Shown here: in pieces, positions 17,359-25,154 of the stretch
Layout: every line of letters starts with the position of its first letter
Position numbering within the stretch: position 1 is the first letter of the stretch
Origin: Geodermatophilus sabuli
Lineage (GTDB): Bacteria > Actinomycetota > Actinomycetes > Mycobacteriales > Geodermatophilaceae
DNA: 64,000 nucleotides
Reading direction: 5' to 3'
Assembly: GCF_010686765.1 (NCBI RefSeq)
Contig: NZ_JAAGWF010000004.1
Location: 1-64,000 of the forward strand
Program-made: the position numbers and the translations under genes
Notes under the pieces: model-generated
Seen by the model: only the letters and a program-made list of their open reading frames with translations
What the model was told of the DNA's origin: nothing
The model's database searches: none

Positions 17359-18276
17359 ATGCGCGTCGTCCTCACCCTCAGCAGCGACCAGACCGCCGTC
17401 GCCGCGGAAGCCCGGGCCGCCGAAGCCGCCGGCTACGACGGGATCGCCACCGGGGAGCACCTGTTCTTCCACAGCCCGCACCCCAACGGCTTCGTCTCCC
17501 TCGCCGCGGCCGCCGGGGCCACCGAGCGGATCCGGCTGCTCAGCGCGCTGACCGTCGTCCCGCTGTACCCGGCGGCCCTGGCCGCGAAGCTGGCCACCAC
17601 CCTGGACCAGGTCAGCGGCGGCCGGTTCGACCTGGGCGTCGGCATCGGCGGGGAACACCCGCCGGAGTTCGTCGCCGCCGGCGTCGACGTCGCCGAGCGC
17701 GGCGCACGGGCCGACGAGGCGCTGGAGCTGTTCCGCGCGCTGTGGGCCGGCGGGCCGGTCGACTTCGCCGGCCGGTTCACCCGGGTCCCCGGCCTGACCC
17801 TCGACCCCGGACCGGTGCAGCCCGGCGGGCCACCCATCTGGCTGGGCGGGCGCAAGCCCGCGGCCATCCGCCGGGCCGGCCGCTTCGGCGACGTCTGGAT
17901 GCCCTACATGTACACACCCGAGCAACTGGCCCGCAGCCTGACCGAGGTGCGCGAGGCGGCCGAGGCGGCCGGCCGGGACCCCGCCGCCGTCCGTGGCGCG
18001 GTGTTCTGCTGGGGCGGCGTGGACGACGACCCCGCCCGCGCGCGCGCCCAGGTCGTCGAGACGGTGAGCGCGGTCTACCAGCAGGACTTCGACCCGCTGG
18101 CCGACCGGTACCTGCTGCACGGCGATCCCGGCCGGGTGGCCGCCCGGATCCGGGAGTACGCCGACGCCGGTGCGCAGACGCTCGTCTTCTCCCCCGTCGG
18201 CGAGGGGACGGCCCGGGCCGGCATCGTCGACACCTTCACCTCGGACGTGCTGCCCCGCGTCCGGGCGATCTCGTGA
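17359..18276 (+). CDS. LLM-class (luciferase-like) oxidoreductase, F420- or FMN-dependent
   Basis: 305-residue TIM-barrel protein of the bacterial luciferase-like family. The N-terminal AEAAGYDGIATGEHLFF segment and VSGGRFDLGVGIGGEHPPEF around the cofactor pocket are typical; in actinobacteria many relatives use coenzyme F420 rather than FMN. The ATG lies eight bases after the ferredoxin stop, so it is cotranscribed with the reductase/ferredoxin pair. It is not part of the known box pathway; it might reduce or oxidise an unsaturated intermediate, but no substrate can be assigned. Confidence 0.85.
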   Translation: MRVVLTLSSDQTAVAAEARAAEAAGYDGIATGEHLFFHSPHPNGFVSLAAAAGATERIRLLSALTVVPLYPAALAAKLATTLDQVSGGRFDLGVGIGGEHPPEFVAAGVDVAERGARADEALELFRALWAGGPVDFAGRFTRVPGLTLDPGPVQPGGPPIWLGGRKPAAIRRAGRFGDVWMPYMYTPEQLARSLTEVREAAEAAGRDPAAVRGAVFCWGGVDDDPARARAQVVETVSAVYQQDFDPLADRYLLHGDPGRVAARIREYADAGAQTLVFSPVGEGTARAGIVDTFTSDVLPRVRAIS

Positions 18277-18284
18277 GGAGCAGC

Positions 18285-19127
18285 ATGGGCGCGACAACGG
18301 TGGCCGTCATCGGCGGCGGCCAGATGGGCAGTGGCATCACGCAGAGTTTCCTGAGCGCTGGCGCCTCCGTGACGCTGGTGGAGACAGTGGCACCAGAGGC
18401 CGCCCGGGACCGGGTCGCGCGAGGTCTCGAGGGCGCGGCGGAGCGCGGCAAGCTCACCGAGAAAGTGCCCGCCATTCTCGGCCGGCTGTCGGTCGCCGAC
18501 TCGGTCGAGAGCCTGCCGACCTCCGCGGAACTGGTCGTGGAGGCGGTTCCCGAGGACCCGCGGCTCAAGGCGGACGTGCTGCGGGCCGCCGAGTCGGCCC
18601 TCGGCGAGCGGGCCGTCCTGGCGACCAACACGTCATCCCTCTCGGTGACCGAGCTGGCCTCGGTGCTGCAGCGTCCGGCGCAATTCCTGGGGATGCACTT
18701 CTTCAACCCCGTCCCGGCGTCCCGGCTGGTCGAACTCGTCGTGCCGGCCGCCACGGCAGAGGACGTCGTCTCGCTGGCCCGCGGCTGGGTGGACCGGCTC
18801 GGCAAGGCCGGCATCGTGGTCAAGGACTCCCCCGGCTTCGCCTCCTCCCGCCTCGGCGTCCTGCTCGGCCTGGAAGCCATCCGGATGCTCGAGGAGGGCG
18901 TCGCCGACGCCGAGGCCATCGACACCGCGATGGAGCTCGGCTACCGCCACCCGCTGGGCCCCCTGCGCTCGACCGACCTGGTCGGCCTCGACGTGCGGCT
19001 GGCCATCGCCGAGTACCTGCACCGCACTCTCGGCGAGCGCTTCGCCCCACCGCAGCTCTTGCGCGACAAGGTGGCGGCCGGCGACCTCGGCCGCAAGACC
19101 GGCCGCGGCTTCCACACCTACCGCTGA
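18285..19127 (+). CDS. 3-hydroxyacyl-CoA dehydrogenase
   Basis: 280-residue NAD-dependent dehydrogenase of the FadB2/PaaH type. The N-terminal Rossmann motif is VIGGGQMGSGI; catalytic elements include NTSSLSVTEL, the histidine of FLGMHFFNPVP and the downstream KDSPGF. The C-terminal helical domain contains AMELGYRHPLGPL and GRKTGRGFHTY, typical of the family. The ATG lies eight bases after the LLM gene stop. In the box pathway a dehydrogenase of this kind oxidises 3-hydroxyadipyl-CoA to 3-oxoadipyl-CoA, which fits the neighbouring hydratase and boxCB. Confidence 0.93.
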   Translation: MGATTVAVIGGGQMGSGITQSFLSAGASVTLVETVAPEAARDRVARGLEGAAERGKLTEKVPAILGRLSVADSVESLPTSAELVVEAVPEDPRLKADVLRAAESALGERAVLATNTSSLSVTELASVLQRPAQFLGMHFFNPVPASRLVELVVPAATAEDVVSLARGWVDRLGKAGIVVKDSPGFASSRLGVLLGLEAIRMLEEGVADAEAIDTAMELGYRHPLGPLRSTDLVGLDVRLAIAEYLHRTLGERFAPPQLLRDKVAAGDLGRKTGRGFHTYR

Positions 19128-19162
19128 CAGCCGGCACCGCACCCACCTGGAGGACGACCGAC

Positions 19163-19921
19163 GTGCTGGAGACATTCGCGCGCGAGGGCGTCGCCACCCT
19201 GACCCTGAACTCCCCCGCCAACCGCAACGCCCTGTCCCGCGACATGCGTTCCCGGCTGCGGGAGGCGCTGGATGCAGCCCTCAACGACCCGTCGGTCCGC
19301 GTGATCGTCCTCGACCACACCGGCCGGGTCTTCTGCTCCGGCATGGACTTCGCCGAGGCCAGCGGCGCGGACGCCAGCGACCAGGGCGTGCACGAGTTCC
19401 CCGACCTGCTCCAGACGATCTGGACCGCACCGAAGCCGGTCGTCGCCGTGGTCCGCGGTCCGGCACGCGCCGGCGGGGTGGGGCTGCTGGCCGCCTGCGA
19501 CGTCGTCGTCGCGGCGTCGTCGGCGACGTTCGGTTTCTCCGAGGTGCGCATCGGCATCGTCCCCGCGGTCATCTCCGCGGTGGTCGCGCCTCGGATGGTG
19601 CCCAACGTCGCCCACCGGCTGATGCTCACCGGCGAGGTGTTCGACGCTCCCACCGCCCTCGCCGGAGGGCTGGTCGACCTGGTCGTGCCGAGCGAGGACG
19701 TCGACAGCACCGTGACCACCCAGGTCGCCGCTCTGTCGGCGGGCGGCCCGAGTGCCCTGGCCGAGACCAAGCGGGTCCTGCGAGCCCGGTCCGCCTCCCC
19801 GGCCGACCAGTTCCCGGCCCTGCTCGAGCTGTCGGCCCGGTTCTTCGCCTCGGAGGAGGGACAGGAGGGCATCGCCGCCTTCCGCGAGAAGCGCCCGGCT
19901 CGATGGGGGCCCGCGGGCTGA
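19163..19921 (+). CDS. enoyl-CoA hydratase/isomerase
   Basis: 252-residue crotonase. The oxyanion-hole regions GRVFCSGMDFAE and ARAGGVGLLAACD are present, and a glutamate follows in FSEVRIGIVP at the position of the second catalytic acid; the usual first glutamate is not obvious. The GTG start has TGGAGG upstream. It is last in the box operon and would hydrate 2,3-didehydroadipyl-CoA or isomerise the 3,4-didehydro form before the dehydrogenase acts. The gap that follows contains a decayed gene on the other strand. Confidence 0.9.
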   Translation: MLETFAREGVATLTLNSPANRNALSRDMRSRLREALDAALNDPSVRVIVLDHTGRVFCSGMDFAEASGADASDQGVHEFPDLLQTIWTAPKPVVAVVRGPARAGGVGLLAACDVVVAASSATFGFSEVRIGIVPAVISAVVAPRMVPNVAHRLMLTGEVFDAPTALAGGLVDLVVPSEDVDSTVTTQVAALSAGGPSALAETKRVLRARSASPADQFPALLELSARFFASEEGQEGIAAFREKRPARWGPAG

Positions 19922-19954
19922 GCCGGGCAGCCCTGAGCGTCTGGCGCGAGCAAG

Positions 19955-20300
19955 GCAGCCGGTTCCAGGCGCTCCGGCGTAGGCCTGCGCGAGGTCACGC
20001 CATGCGTCCGCGGCGGGCCCGTCGGCGGTCAGGCAGGTGCCAGAGCGTCACGGCGCCGAGTGACCACGAGGCGGAGGTCCTCGGCGGTTCCGTGATCCCG
20101 GTCGACGACAACCACCGGTCCCCACGTCCACTCGCTGCCCGCCGGCGCGGTGAGCTCCACACGCCCGGGACCGAGGTGCCGGCTGCCCGTGGACGCGGAA
20201 GTTACAGGCCGGGTGCGCGCACACCCGAGGTGGGCGATGTGACGAAGTCCGACAGGCCTGGAGGGCGATGCGCCACCGGGGAGCAACCTCTGCACGCCTC
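19955..20300 (-). pseudogene. relic of a TIGR03084/maleylpyruvate-isomerase-type protein
   Basis: Read leftward, one frame gives GLRHIAHLGCART, RVELTAPAGSEWTWGP and LVVTRRRD; after a stop the match resumes in another frame as LTADGPAADAWRDLAQAYAG. This order matches the C-terminal half of TIGR03084/MDMPI proteins, which have an R-V-E-L-T-A-P-D-G strand, a W-T-W-G-P motif, an L-V-V-T-Q-R-R helix and a final W-L-x-I-A-Q-A-F-A-G. The N-terminal metal-binding half was not found and at least one frameshift is present. It fills most of the 517-base gap between the box operon and the nitronate monooxygenase gene. Confidence 0.65.
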
Positions 20301-20438
20301 GTGGGCGTCGCGCATCCGAAGCTTCGCCCGCGAATACGTCGGCGCTGCTGCTCGGGGCCTCACCGAGCCGTATGATGACACCGCGGGCGACTGAATCAAC
20401 GGATACGTAGGATGAGTTTCACCGACTGAGGAGACCGT

Positions 20439-21479
20439 GTGGCCCCGATCGAGAACCGGTACACGCGTCTGGTGGGGATCGAGCACCCGATCGTGCAGGA
20501 GGGCCTCGGGCCGTTCCGGACTCCAAAACTGGCCGCGGCCGTTTCCGCCGCCGGTGGCCTCGGGACAGTGAGCATGCCTGGCATGCCGCTGGACCTCGAC
20601 GCCGGCGCACGCACCTTCCGGCAGCACATCGACGAGTGCGCGTCGCTGACTGATCGGCCGTTCGCGGTGAACATCCCGGTCGGGGTCGACACGAACGGCG
20701 ACGTCCTGCCGTTCACCGACGTCTACATCCGGACCGTGCTGGCGGCACGCGCGGCCGACAGCGGCCTGGCCGGCCAGCTCCGGGTGCTCACCACCTCTGC
20801 CGGCTTCCCGGGGAGGTACGTCCAGTTGATCAAGGACGCCGGGATGGTGCACCAGCACAAGGTCGGCTCCACTCGCCAGGCGGTCAAGTCCGCGGAGGCA
20901 GGGATCGACGTGGTGATCGCCGCGGGCTTCGAGATGGGCGGGCACGCCCCGAGCAAGGCCGTGCACACGTTCGTCCTCGTCCCGAGCATCACCGAGGCCG
21001 TCGACGTCCCCGTCCTGCTGACCGGCGGCGCCCGTGACGGGCGTGGACTGGCCGCGGCGCTGAGCATGGGCGCCGAGGGCGTCGCCATGGGAACCCGGTT
21101 CATCACCACCCATCAGAACTCCGACTGGCACCCGGCCTACCTGCAGGCACTGCTGGACGCCCAGGAGGGCGACGACGTCGCCTTCGACGGCGTCTACGGA
21201 CCGTGCCGCGGGCTGCGCAACGCCGCCTCGCGGCAACTGCTCGGCCAGCAGCACGGTGCGGACGGTGAGGTAGACGCGGTCGAGCTGACGCGCTGGAAGA
21301 TCGAGTCGATGCAGCGTGCACAGACCGACGGCGACGTCGAGGACGGCCTGGTGCTCACCGGCCAGGTCGCCTCGGCGATCCACGACCTGGTCGACGTCGC
21401 CGAGTTCGTGCCGGCCATGGCGGAGCAGGCCGCGGCGATCATCCACCGGCTCGCGGCCTCACTGCCGACAATCCGGTGA
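20439..21479 (+). CDS. nitronate monooxygenase / 2-nitropropane dioxygenase family
   Basis: 346-residue FMN-dependent TIM barrel. The N-terminal GIEHPIVQEGLGPF strand, the AAAVSAAGGLGTVSM loop, AGFEMGGH, and the phosphate-binding VLLTGGARDGRGLAAALSMG with GVAMGTRFI are typical of the family. It oxidises alkyl nitronates, though many relatives act on other substrates or are of unknown role. The GTG start follows GAGGAG. Its TGA stop overlaps the GTG of the downstream thioesterase (GTGA), so they are translated together; a link to acyl-CoA chemistry is therefore possible. Confidence 0.88.
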   Translation: MAPIENRYTRLVGIEHPIVQEGLGPFRTPKLAAAVSAAGGLGTVSMPGMPLDLDAGARTFRQHIDECASLTDRPFAVNIPVGVDTNGDVLPFTDVYIRTVLAARAADSGLAGQLRVLTTSAGFPGRYVQLIKDAGMVHQHKVGSTRQAVKSAEAGIDVVIAAGFEMGGHAPSKAVHTFVLVPSITEAVDVPVLLTGGARDGRGLAAALSMGAEGVAMGTRFITTHQNSDWHPAYLQALLDAQEGDDVAFDGVYGPCRGLRNAASRQLLGQQHGADGEVDAVELTRWKIESMQRAQTDGDVEDGLVLTGQVASAIHDLVDVAEFVPAMAEQAAAIIHRLAASLPTIR

Positions 21480-22165
21480 CGGCCACCGAGCCGGCCACCG
21501 GTACCGATCTGCTCGATGCGGTCGCGGATCTCGGCGCCGCCCTGCGACAGTCGCTCGAGGCCTCGACCTCGACCACGGCGTCAGCGGCACAGCTGCGCGA
21601 GGCTGCGGCCGGGATCCGCGCCGCGACCGCGCCACTGGCCGCGTTGCCACGCCCATACGACAAGCTTCCCGCCGTGGACGACATGGCACGCGCGGTCCGC
21701 GTGTTCAACCCCGTCGTCGGCGTGGGCAGCGGGGTCGCGGTGCCGCTGGACCTGAGGCCCGACCCTGCCGGCGGCGGGGTGGTCGCCCGAGCCGCCCTCG
21801 GTCAGCGATACGAGGGGCCGCCGACCTTTCTGCACGGCGGCATCTCGGCCCTTCTCATGGATCAGGTCCTGGGCCACGCCGCCATCGCCGCCAACCGCTG
21901 GGGCATGACGGTCGGCCTCGACGTGCGCTACCGGCGGCCAGTCCCGCTGCACGTGACCGTCAGGCTGGCCGGCCGGGTTGCCGCGATCGATGGCCGCCGA
22001 ACGACGGTCGTCGGCACCATCGCTGCCGACGATGCACCCGACGTCGCCCTGGTGGAGGCGACGGCGGTCTTCGTCAGCCCCTCCCCCGAGGTGGCCGCTC
22101 GATACTTCGCCGGCGTGCGTACGGCCAGCGGAGAGCAGGTCTCGGGCCGAGTCGGTACCGGCTGA
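21476..22165 (+). CDS. PaaI-type hotdog-fold thioesterase
   Basis: 229-residue protein whose C-terminal 150 residues form a single hotdog domain. GPPTFLHGGISALLMDQVLGH contains the H-G-G catalytic-site motif, followed by the strands VGLDVRYRRPVPLHVTVRLA. The first 80 residues are helical and alanine-rich. It would hydrolyse an acyl-CoA. Its GTG start overlaps the stop of the nitronate monooxygenase gene. Another, double-hotdog thioesterase lies at 40383. Confidence 0.85.
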   Translation: MTATEPATGTDLLDAVADLGAALRQSLEASTSTTASAAQLREAAAGIRAATAPLAALPRPYDKLPAVDDMARAVRVFNPVVGVGSGVAVPLDLRPDPAGGGVVARAALGQRYEGPPTFLHGGISALLMDQVLGHAAIAANRWGMTVGLDVRYRRPVPLHVTVRLAGRVAAIDGRRTTVVGTIAADDAPDVALVEATAVFVSPSPEVAARYFAGVRTASGEQVSGRVGTG

Positions 22166-22577
22166 CCGTGTGGCCTCCGCTCGAGGTCCCCAACCGGTCA
22201 CCGTTGCGAGCGGCCGACCGGCCCACCGCGAGTCGCCGCTGCGGACACCACGCCCCCAGGGCCGTCGTCGACGACGACGCTGAGCGCACCTCGCCAGGTC
22301 CCGCCGAGTCGATCGGCCAGGGACCGGTCTACATCGACCCGGGATCAGGGCGCGGTCACCGGCCCCTCCGCCACTCCGAAGGCCGGAGCCCGCCGCACGG
22401 GCCAGCAGAGGACGGCACCGTCAGCCTCGTTCGAGCACACCGCGCGGTCCCGGTCACCGGCGCTGGTAGGCCAGGAAGTTCGAGCGGTACCGCCATCACG
22501 TCGCGCAGCCGCTGCTCGAGCGAGTACTCCTCGGAGTAGCCGTCGTTGCCGAGCTGTCCTCTCGGGTGGGAGGGGGG
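22166..22577. other. gap with a decayed gene
   Basis: 412 bases between the thioesterase and the convergent aldehyde dehydrogenase. Apart from the acyl-CoA dehydrogenase remnant at 22482-22556 (listed separately) nothing credible was seen; the open frames are GC-rich shadows. Confidence 0.5.
22482..22556 (-). pseudogene. relic of an acyl-CoA dehydrogenase C-terminus
   Basis: Leftward translation gives QLGNDGYSEEYSLEQRLRDV followed by MAV. This matches the G-x-G-Y-S-E-E-Y-P-L-E-R-x-x-R-D region near the end of acyl-CoA dehydrogenases. What follows diverges at once, and only 21 bases separate the start of the match from the end of the aldehyde dehydrogenase gene, so almost the whole enzyme is gone. 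Confidence 0.6.
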
Positions 22578-23984
22578 TCAGGCGGCGGGGCGGTGGACGA
22601 CTTGCAGTTGGGTGAACTCGTCCAGACCCCAGGGGCCGTTCTCCACCCCTAGGCCGCTCTGCTTGGAGCCACCGAAGGGCAGGCACGGATCGAGCGCGAG
22701 ATGGTCGTTGACGAACGCGGTACCGGTGTCGAGCCGCGCTGCCACTTCGGTGGCCCGGTCGAGATCACTCCCCCACACCGAGCCAGACAGCCCGAACGGG
22801 GTGGCGTTGGCCCGCTCGACAGCCTCGTCGAGCGTCCGGTAGGTGAGTACCGGGATGGCGGGGCCGAACTGTTCCTCGTCGACGATCCGCATGCCCTCGT
22901 TCGCGCCGGTCAGGACGGTCGGCGGGAAGAAGTACCCGGGGCCGTCCAGCGGGGCTCCCCCTGCTGCAGCCGAGGCGCCGTCGGACAGCGCCTCTGCGAC
23001 CAGGCCGCGCACGCGCTCGAACTGGGGATGGTTCTGGATCGGTCCCATCTGCACGCCCTCCTGGGTGCCTGGGCCGACCCGAACTCGCCTCGCTCGCTCA
23101 GCGAGGACGTCGACGACGTCGTCGTGCAGCGCCTCAGGCACGAAGATGCGCTTGATGCCGGCGCAGATCTGGCCGCAATTGATGAATCCGCCCCAGAACA
23201 GCCCCCTGCCGATGGCCTCGGGGTTGGCGTCGTCGAGGACGATGGCCGCGTCATTGCCCCCGAGCTCCAGCGTGAGCCGCTTGAGGCCATCCGCCGCGGA
23301 GGCCATGACCTTTTTCCCGGTGGCGACCGAGCCCGTGAAGCTGACCTTCCCCACGGCGGGATGGCTCGTCATCCATGCGCCGAGGTGGTCGCCGCCGCTT
23401 ACGACGTTGATCACGCCCGGCGGCAGCACCTGGTTGACGATCTCACCGAGCCGGAGGGTCGCCAGCGGCGTGTAGGGCGATGGCTTGAGGACGACCGTGT
23501 TCCCGGCGCGCAACGCCGGCCCCAGTTTCCAGCCGGCCAGCAGCAGCGGGAAGTTCCAGGGGGTGATCGCTGCGACCACGCCGATCGGCCGCCGGCGCAG
23601 CTCGGCGCGAGCGCTTCCATCGTCCAAGATCGTCTCGATCGGCAGCTCCAGGGCGGCCGCGGCACGCAGCCAGCGGGTGGTCTCGCTGACCTCGTAGTGC
23701 GCGGCTCCCAGCGGCTTGCCCTGCTCTGCGGTCAACAGGTCGGCCAGTTCGGAGGCGTGCTCGTCCACGGCATCGGCCACCGCGTTCAGCCCCGCGACCC
23801 GGGCTGCATCGTCGGCGCGCCAGAGCTGCACGGCACGGGTCGCCGCGTCCATCGCCGCATCGAGCTGTTTCCGCGAGCACTCGGGCGCGCGCGAGAACTC
23901 CCCTTCGGTGGCCGGGTTGACCACACCGAAGGACGAGTCGGCCGGGAGGACCTGTCCGTTGATCGTCATGCGGGGACCACTCAT
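22578..23984 (-). CDS. aldehyde dehydrogenase
   Basis: 468-residue NAD(P)-dependent ALDH. TPWNFPLLLAGWKLGPAL, the cofactor loop FTGSVATGKKV, the base glutamate in LTLELGGNDAAIVLDDA and the catalytic cysteine in NCGQICAGIKR are all intact. The ATG at MSGPRMTING has AGGAG nine bases upstream; the longer upstream frame lacks a site. It is divergent from an enoyl-CoA hydratase/ferredoxin/CoA ligase operon with a shared 130-base promoter region. It could serve as the semialdehyde dehydrogenase of the box pathway (BoxD role) or act on an unrelated aldehyde. Confidence 0.92.
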   Translation of the reverse strand: MSGPRMTINGQVLPADSSFGVVNPATEGEFSRAPECSRKQLDAAMDAATRAVQLWRADDAARVAGLNAVADAVDEHASELADLLTAEQGKPLGAAHYEVSETTRWLRAAAALELPIETILDDGSARAELRRRPIGVVAAITPWNFPLLLAGWKLGPALRAGNTVVLKPSPYTPLATLRLGEIVNQVLPPGVINVVSGGDHLGAWMTSHPAVGKVSFTGSVATGKKVMASAADGLKRLTLELGGNDAAIVLDDANPEAIGRGLFWGGFINCGQICAGIKRIFVPEALHDDVVDVLAERARRVRVGPGTQEGVQMGPIQNHPQFERVRGLVAEALSDGASAAAGGAPLDGPGYFFPPTVLTGANEGMRIVDEEQFGPAIPVLTYRTLDEAVERANATPFGLSGSVWGSDLDRATEVAARLDTGTAFVNDHLALDPCLPFGGSKQSGLGVENGPWGLDEFTQLQVVHRPAA

Positions 23985-24031
23985 CGGGCACTCCTGGGCT
24001 CGGCACGTACCGGAACGGTTTACTAGACAGC

Positions 24032-24069
24032 ACTCGTCATCGAGTTTCTTTGAGTGTATAGAGTAGGGC
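24032..24069. promoter_or_regulatory. divergent promoter region with inverted repeat
   Basis: ACTCG-TCAT-CGAGT (24032-24045) is a perfect repeat in the 130-base gap between the leftward aldehyde dehydrogenase and the rightward hydratase. It is followed by TTGAGTGTATAGAGTAG, an AT-rich stretch with TATAGA/TAGAGT hexamers that could be the -10 of the rightward operon (about 50 bases before its GTG). Confidence 0.4.
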
Positions 24070-24114
24070 GAGCCGACGGCGACACGACGGACTGAACGCC
24101 CGTGAGGAGAACCA

Positions 24115-24963
24115 GTGGACCTCAAGGTCACGCGCTACGAGATCGATCCCGCCGGGGTCGCCACGCTGTGGCTGGATCGGCCCGGCCGGGGCAACTCCTG
24201 GACCGGCCGGATGCACGACGAGTACCGGTGGATCTGCAAGCGTCTCGACGACGACCCGGATGTTCGGGTGATCGTGCTGACAGGTACCGGCTCGACCTTC
24301 TGCGCCGGTGCCGACTTCAAGGCGCTGGACTCCTACGTGGGAGCCAAGACGTATGACCCGAACCTCGCCGTCGACGCCGAACGCCCCGGGTACGGGGTGC
24401 GACCGGAGTTCGACGCCGACATGGCCTGGCAGCTGGGCATGCGCACGCCGCTGATCGCGGCGATCAACGGCGCCTGCGCCGGAATCGCCGTGGCGTTGGC
24501 CGCGTTCTGCGACCTACGGTTCGCCGTCGAGGACGCCAAGATCACGACGGTCGCGCCGCGGATCGGGTTGCCCGCCGAGTACGGACTGGCCTGGATCCTG
24601 CCGCGCCTCATGGGTGTCACCCATGCCGCCGACCTGCTCCTGACCGGGCGCGTCGTCCTCGCCGAGGAGATGCGCTCGTGGGGGTTCTTCAACCGGGTGC
24701 TCCCCCGCGAACAGTTCCACGAGTCCGTCGACGCGTACGCCCACCAGCTGGCCGCGGTCTCCCCCGCCGCGGCCACGACGACCAAGCGCCAGATCTGGGC
24801 CGATCTTCTGCACGCTGACCCGCGGGCGGCGGTCGAGCAGAGCAAGGAACTCATCGGGCTGCACATGACGAGCGCTGACTACGCGGAGGGCGTCGCCGCC
24901 CTGATGGAGAAGCGCCGCCCCCGGTTCGAGCCGCAGCCGTCAACCCGGGAGGAAACGCCGTGA
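24115..24963 (+). CDS. enoyl-CoA hydratase/isomerase family protein
   Basis: 282-residue crotonase with the oxyanion loop GSTFCAGADFKAL and AAINGACAGIAVALAAFCDL. The residue that is usually a catalytic glutamate after the second loop is replaced here (VAPRIGLP), so it may not be a classical hydratase. The GTG start follows GAGGAGAACC. It overlaps the ferredoxin start by four bases (GTGA), and a CoA ligase follows, forming a three-gene operon. The divergent gene is an aldehyde dehydrogenase. Confidence 0.9.
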   Translation: MDLKVTRYEIDPAGVATLWLDRPGRGNSWTGRMHDEYRWICKRLDDDPDVRVIVLTGTGSTFCAGADFKALDSYVGAKTYDPNLAVDAERPGYGVRPEFDADMAWQLGMRTPLIAAINGACAGIAVALAAFCDLRFAVEDAKITTVAPRIGLPAEYGLAWILPRLMGVTHAADLLLTGRVVLAEEMRSWGFFNRVLPREQFHESVDAYAHQLAAVSPAAATTTKRQIWADLLHADPRAAVEQSKELIGLHMTSADYAEGVAALMEKRRPRFEPQPSTREETP

Positions 24964-25154
24964 AGGTCACTGTCGACGCCTCGCTCTGTCAAGGCCACAA
25001 CCGCTGCTACGCCCTGGCACCCGACCTGTTCCAGCTCGACGATGCCGGCTTCGCCAGCGCCGTGGGCGACGGCACCGTCCCTCCCGGCCAGGAGGACGCC
25101 GCCGAACTCGCCGCGGACAACTGTCCCGAGATGGCGGTGACCATCCATGCATGA
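24960..25154 (+). CDS. 3Fe-4S ferredoxin (P450-type)
   Basis: 64-residue small ferredoxin with Cys10, Cys16 and Cys55 as cluster ligands. His13 replaces the usual second cysteine (CQGHNRC), the signature of single 3Fe-4S ferredoxins that serve actinobacterial P450s. Its GTG overlaps the hydratase stop. No P450 is in the same operon; the nearest (28961-30181) has no ferredoxin of its own and may be the partner. The other ferredoxin of this kind, at 38753, shares most of the first 16 residues. Confidence 0.93.
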   Translation: MKVTVDASLCQGHNRCYALAPDLFQLDDAGFASAVGDGTVPPGQEDAAELAADNCPEMAVTIHA

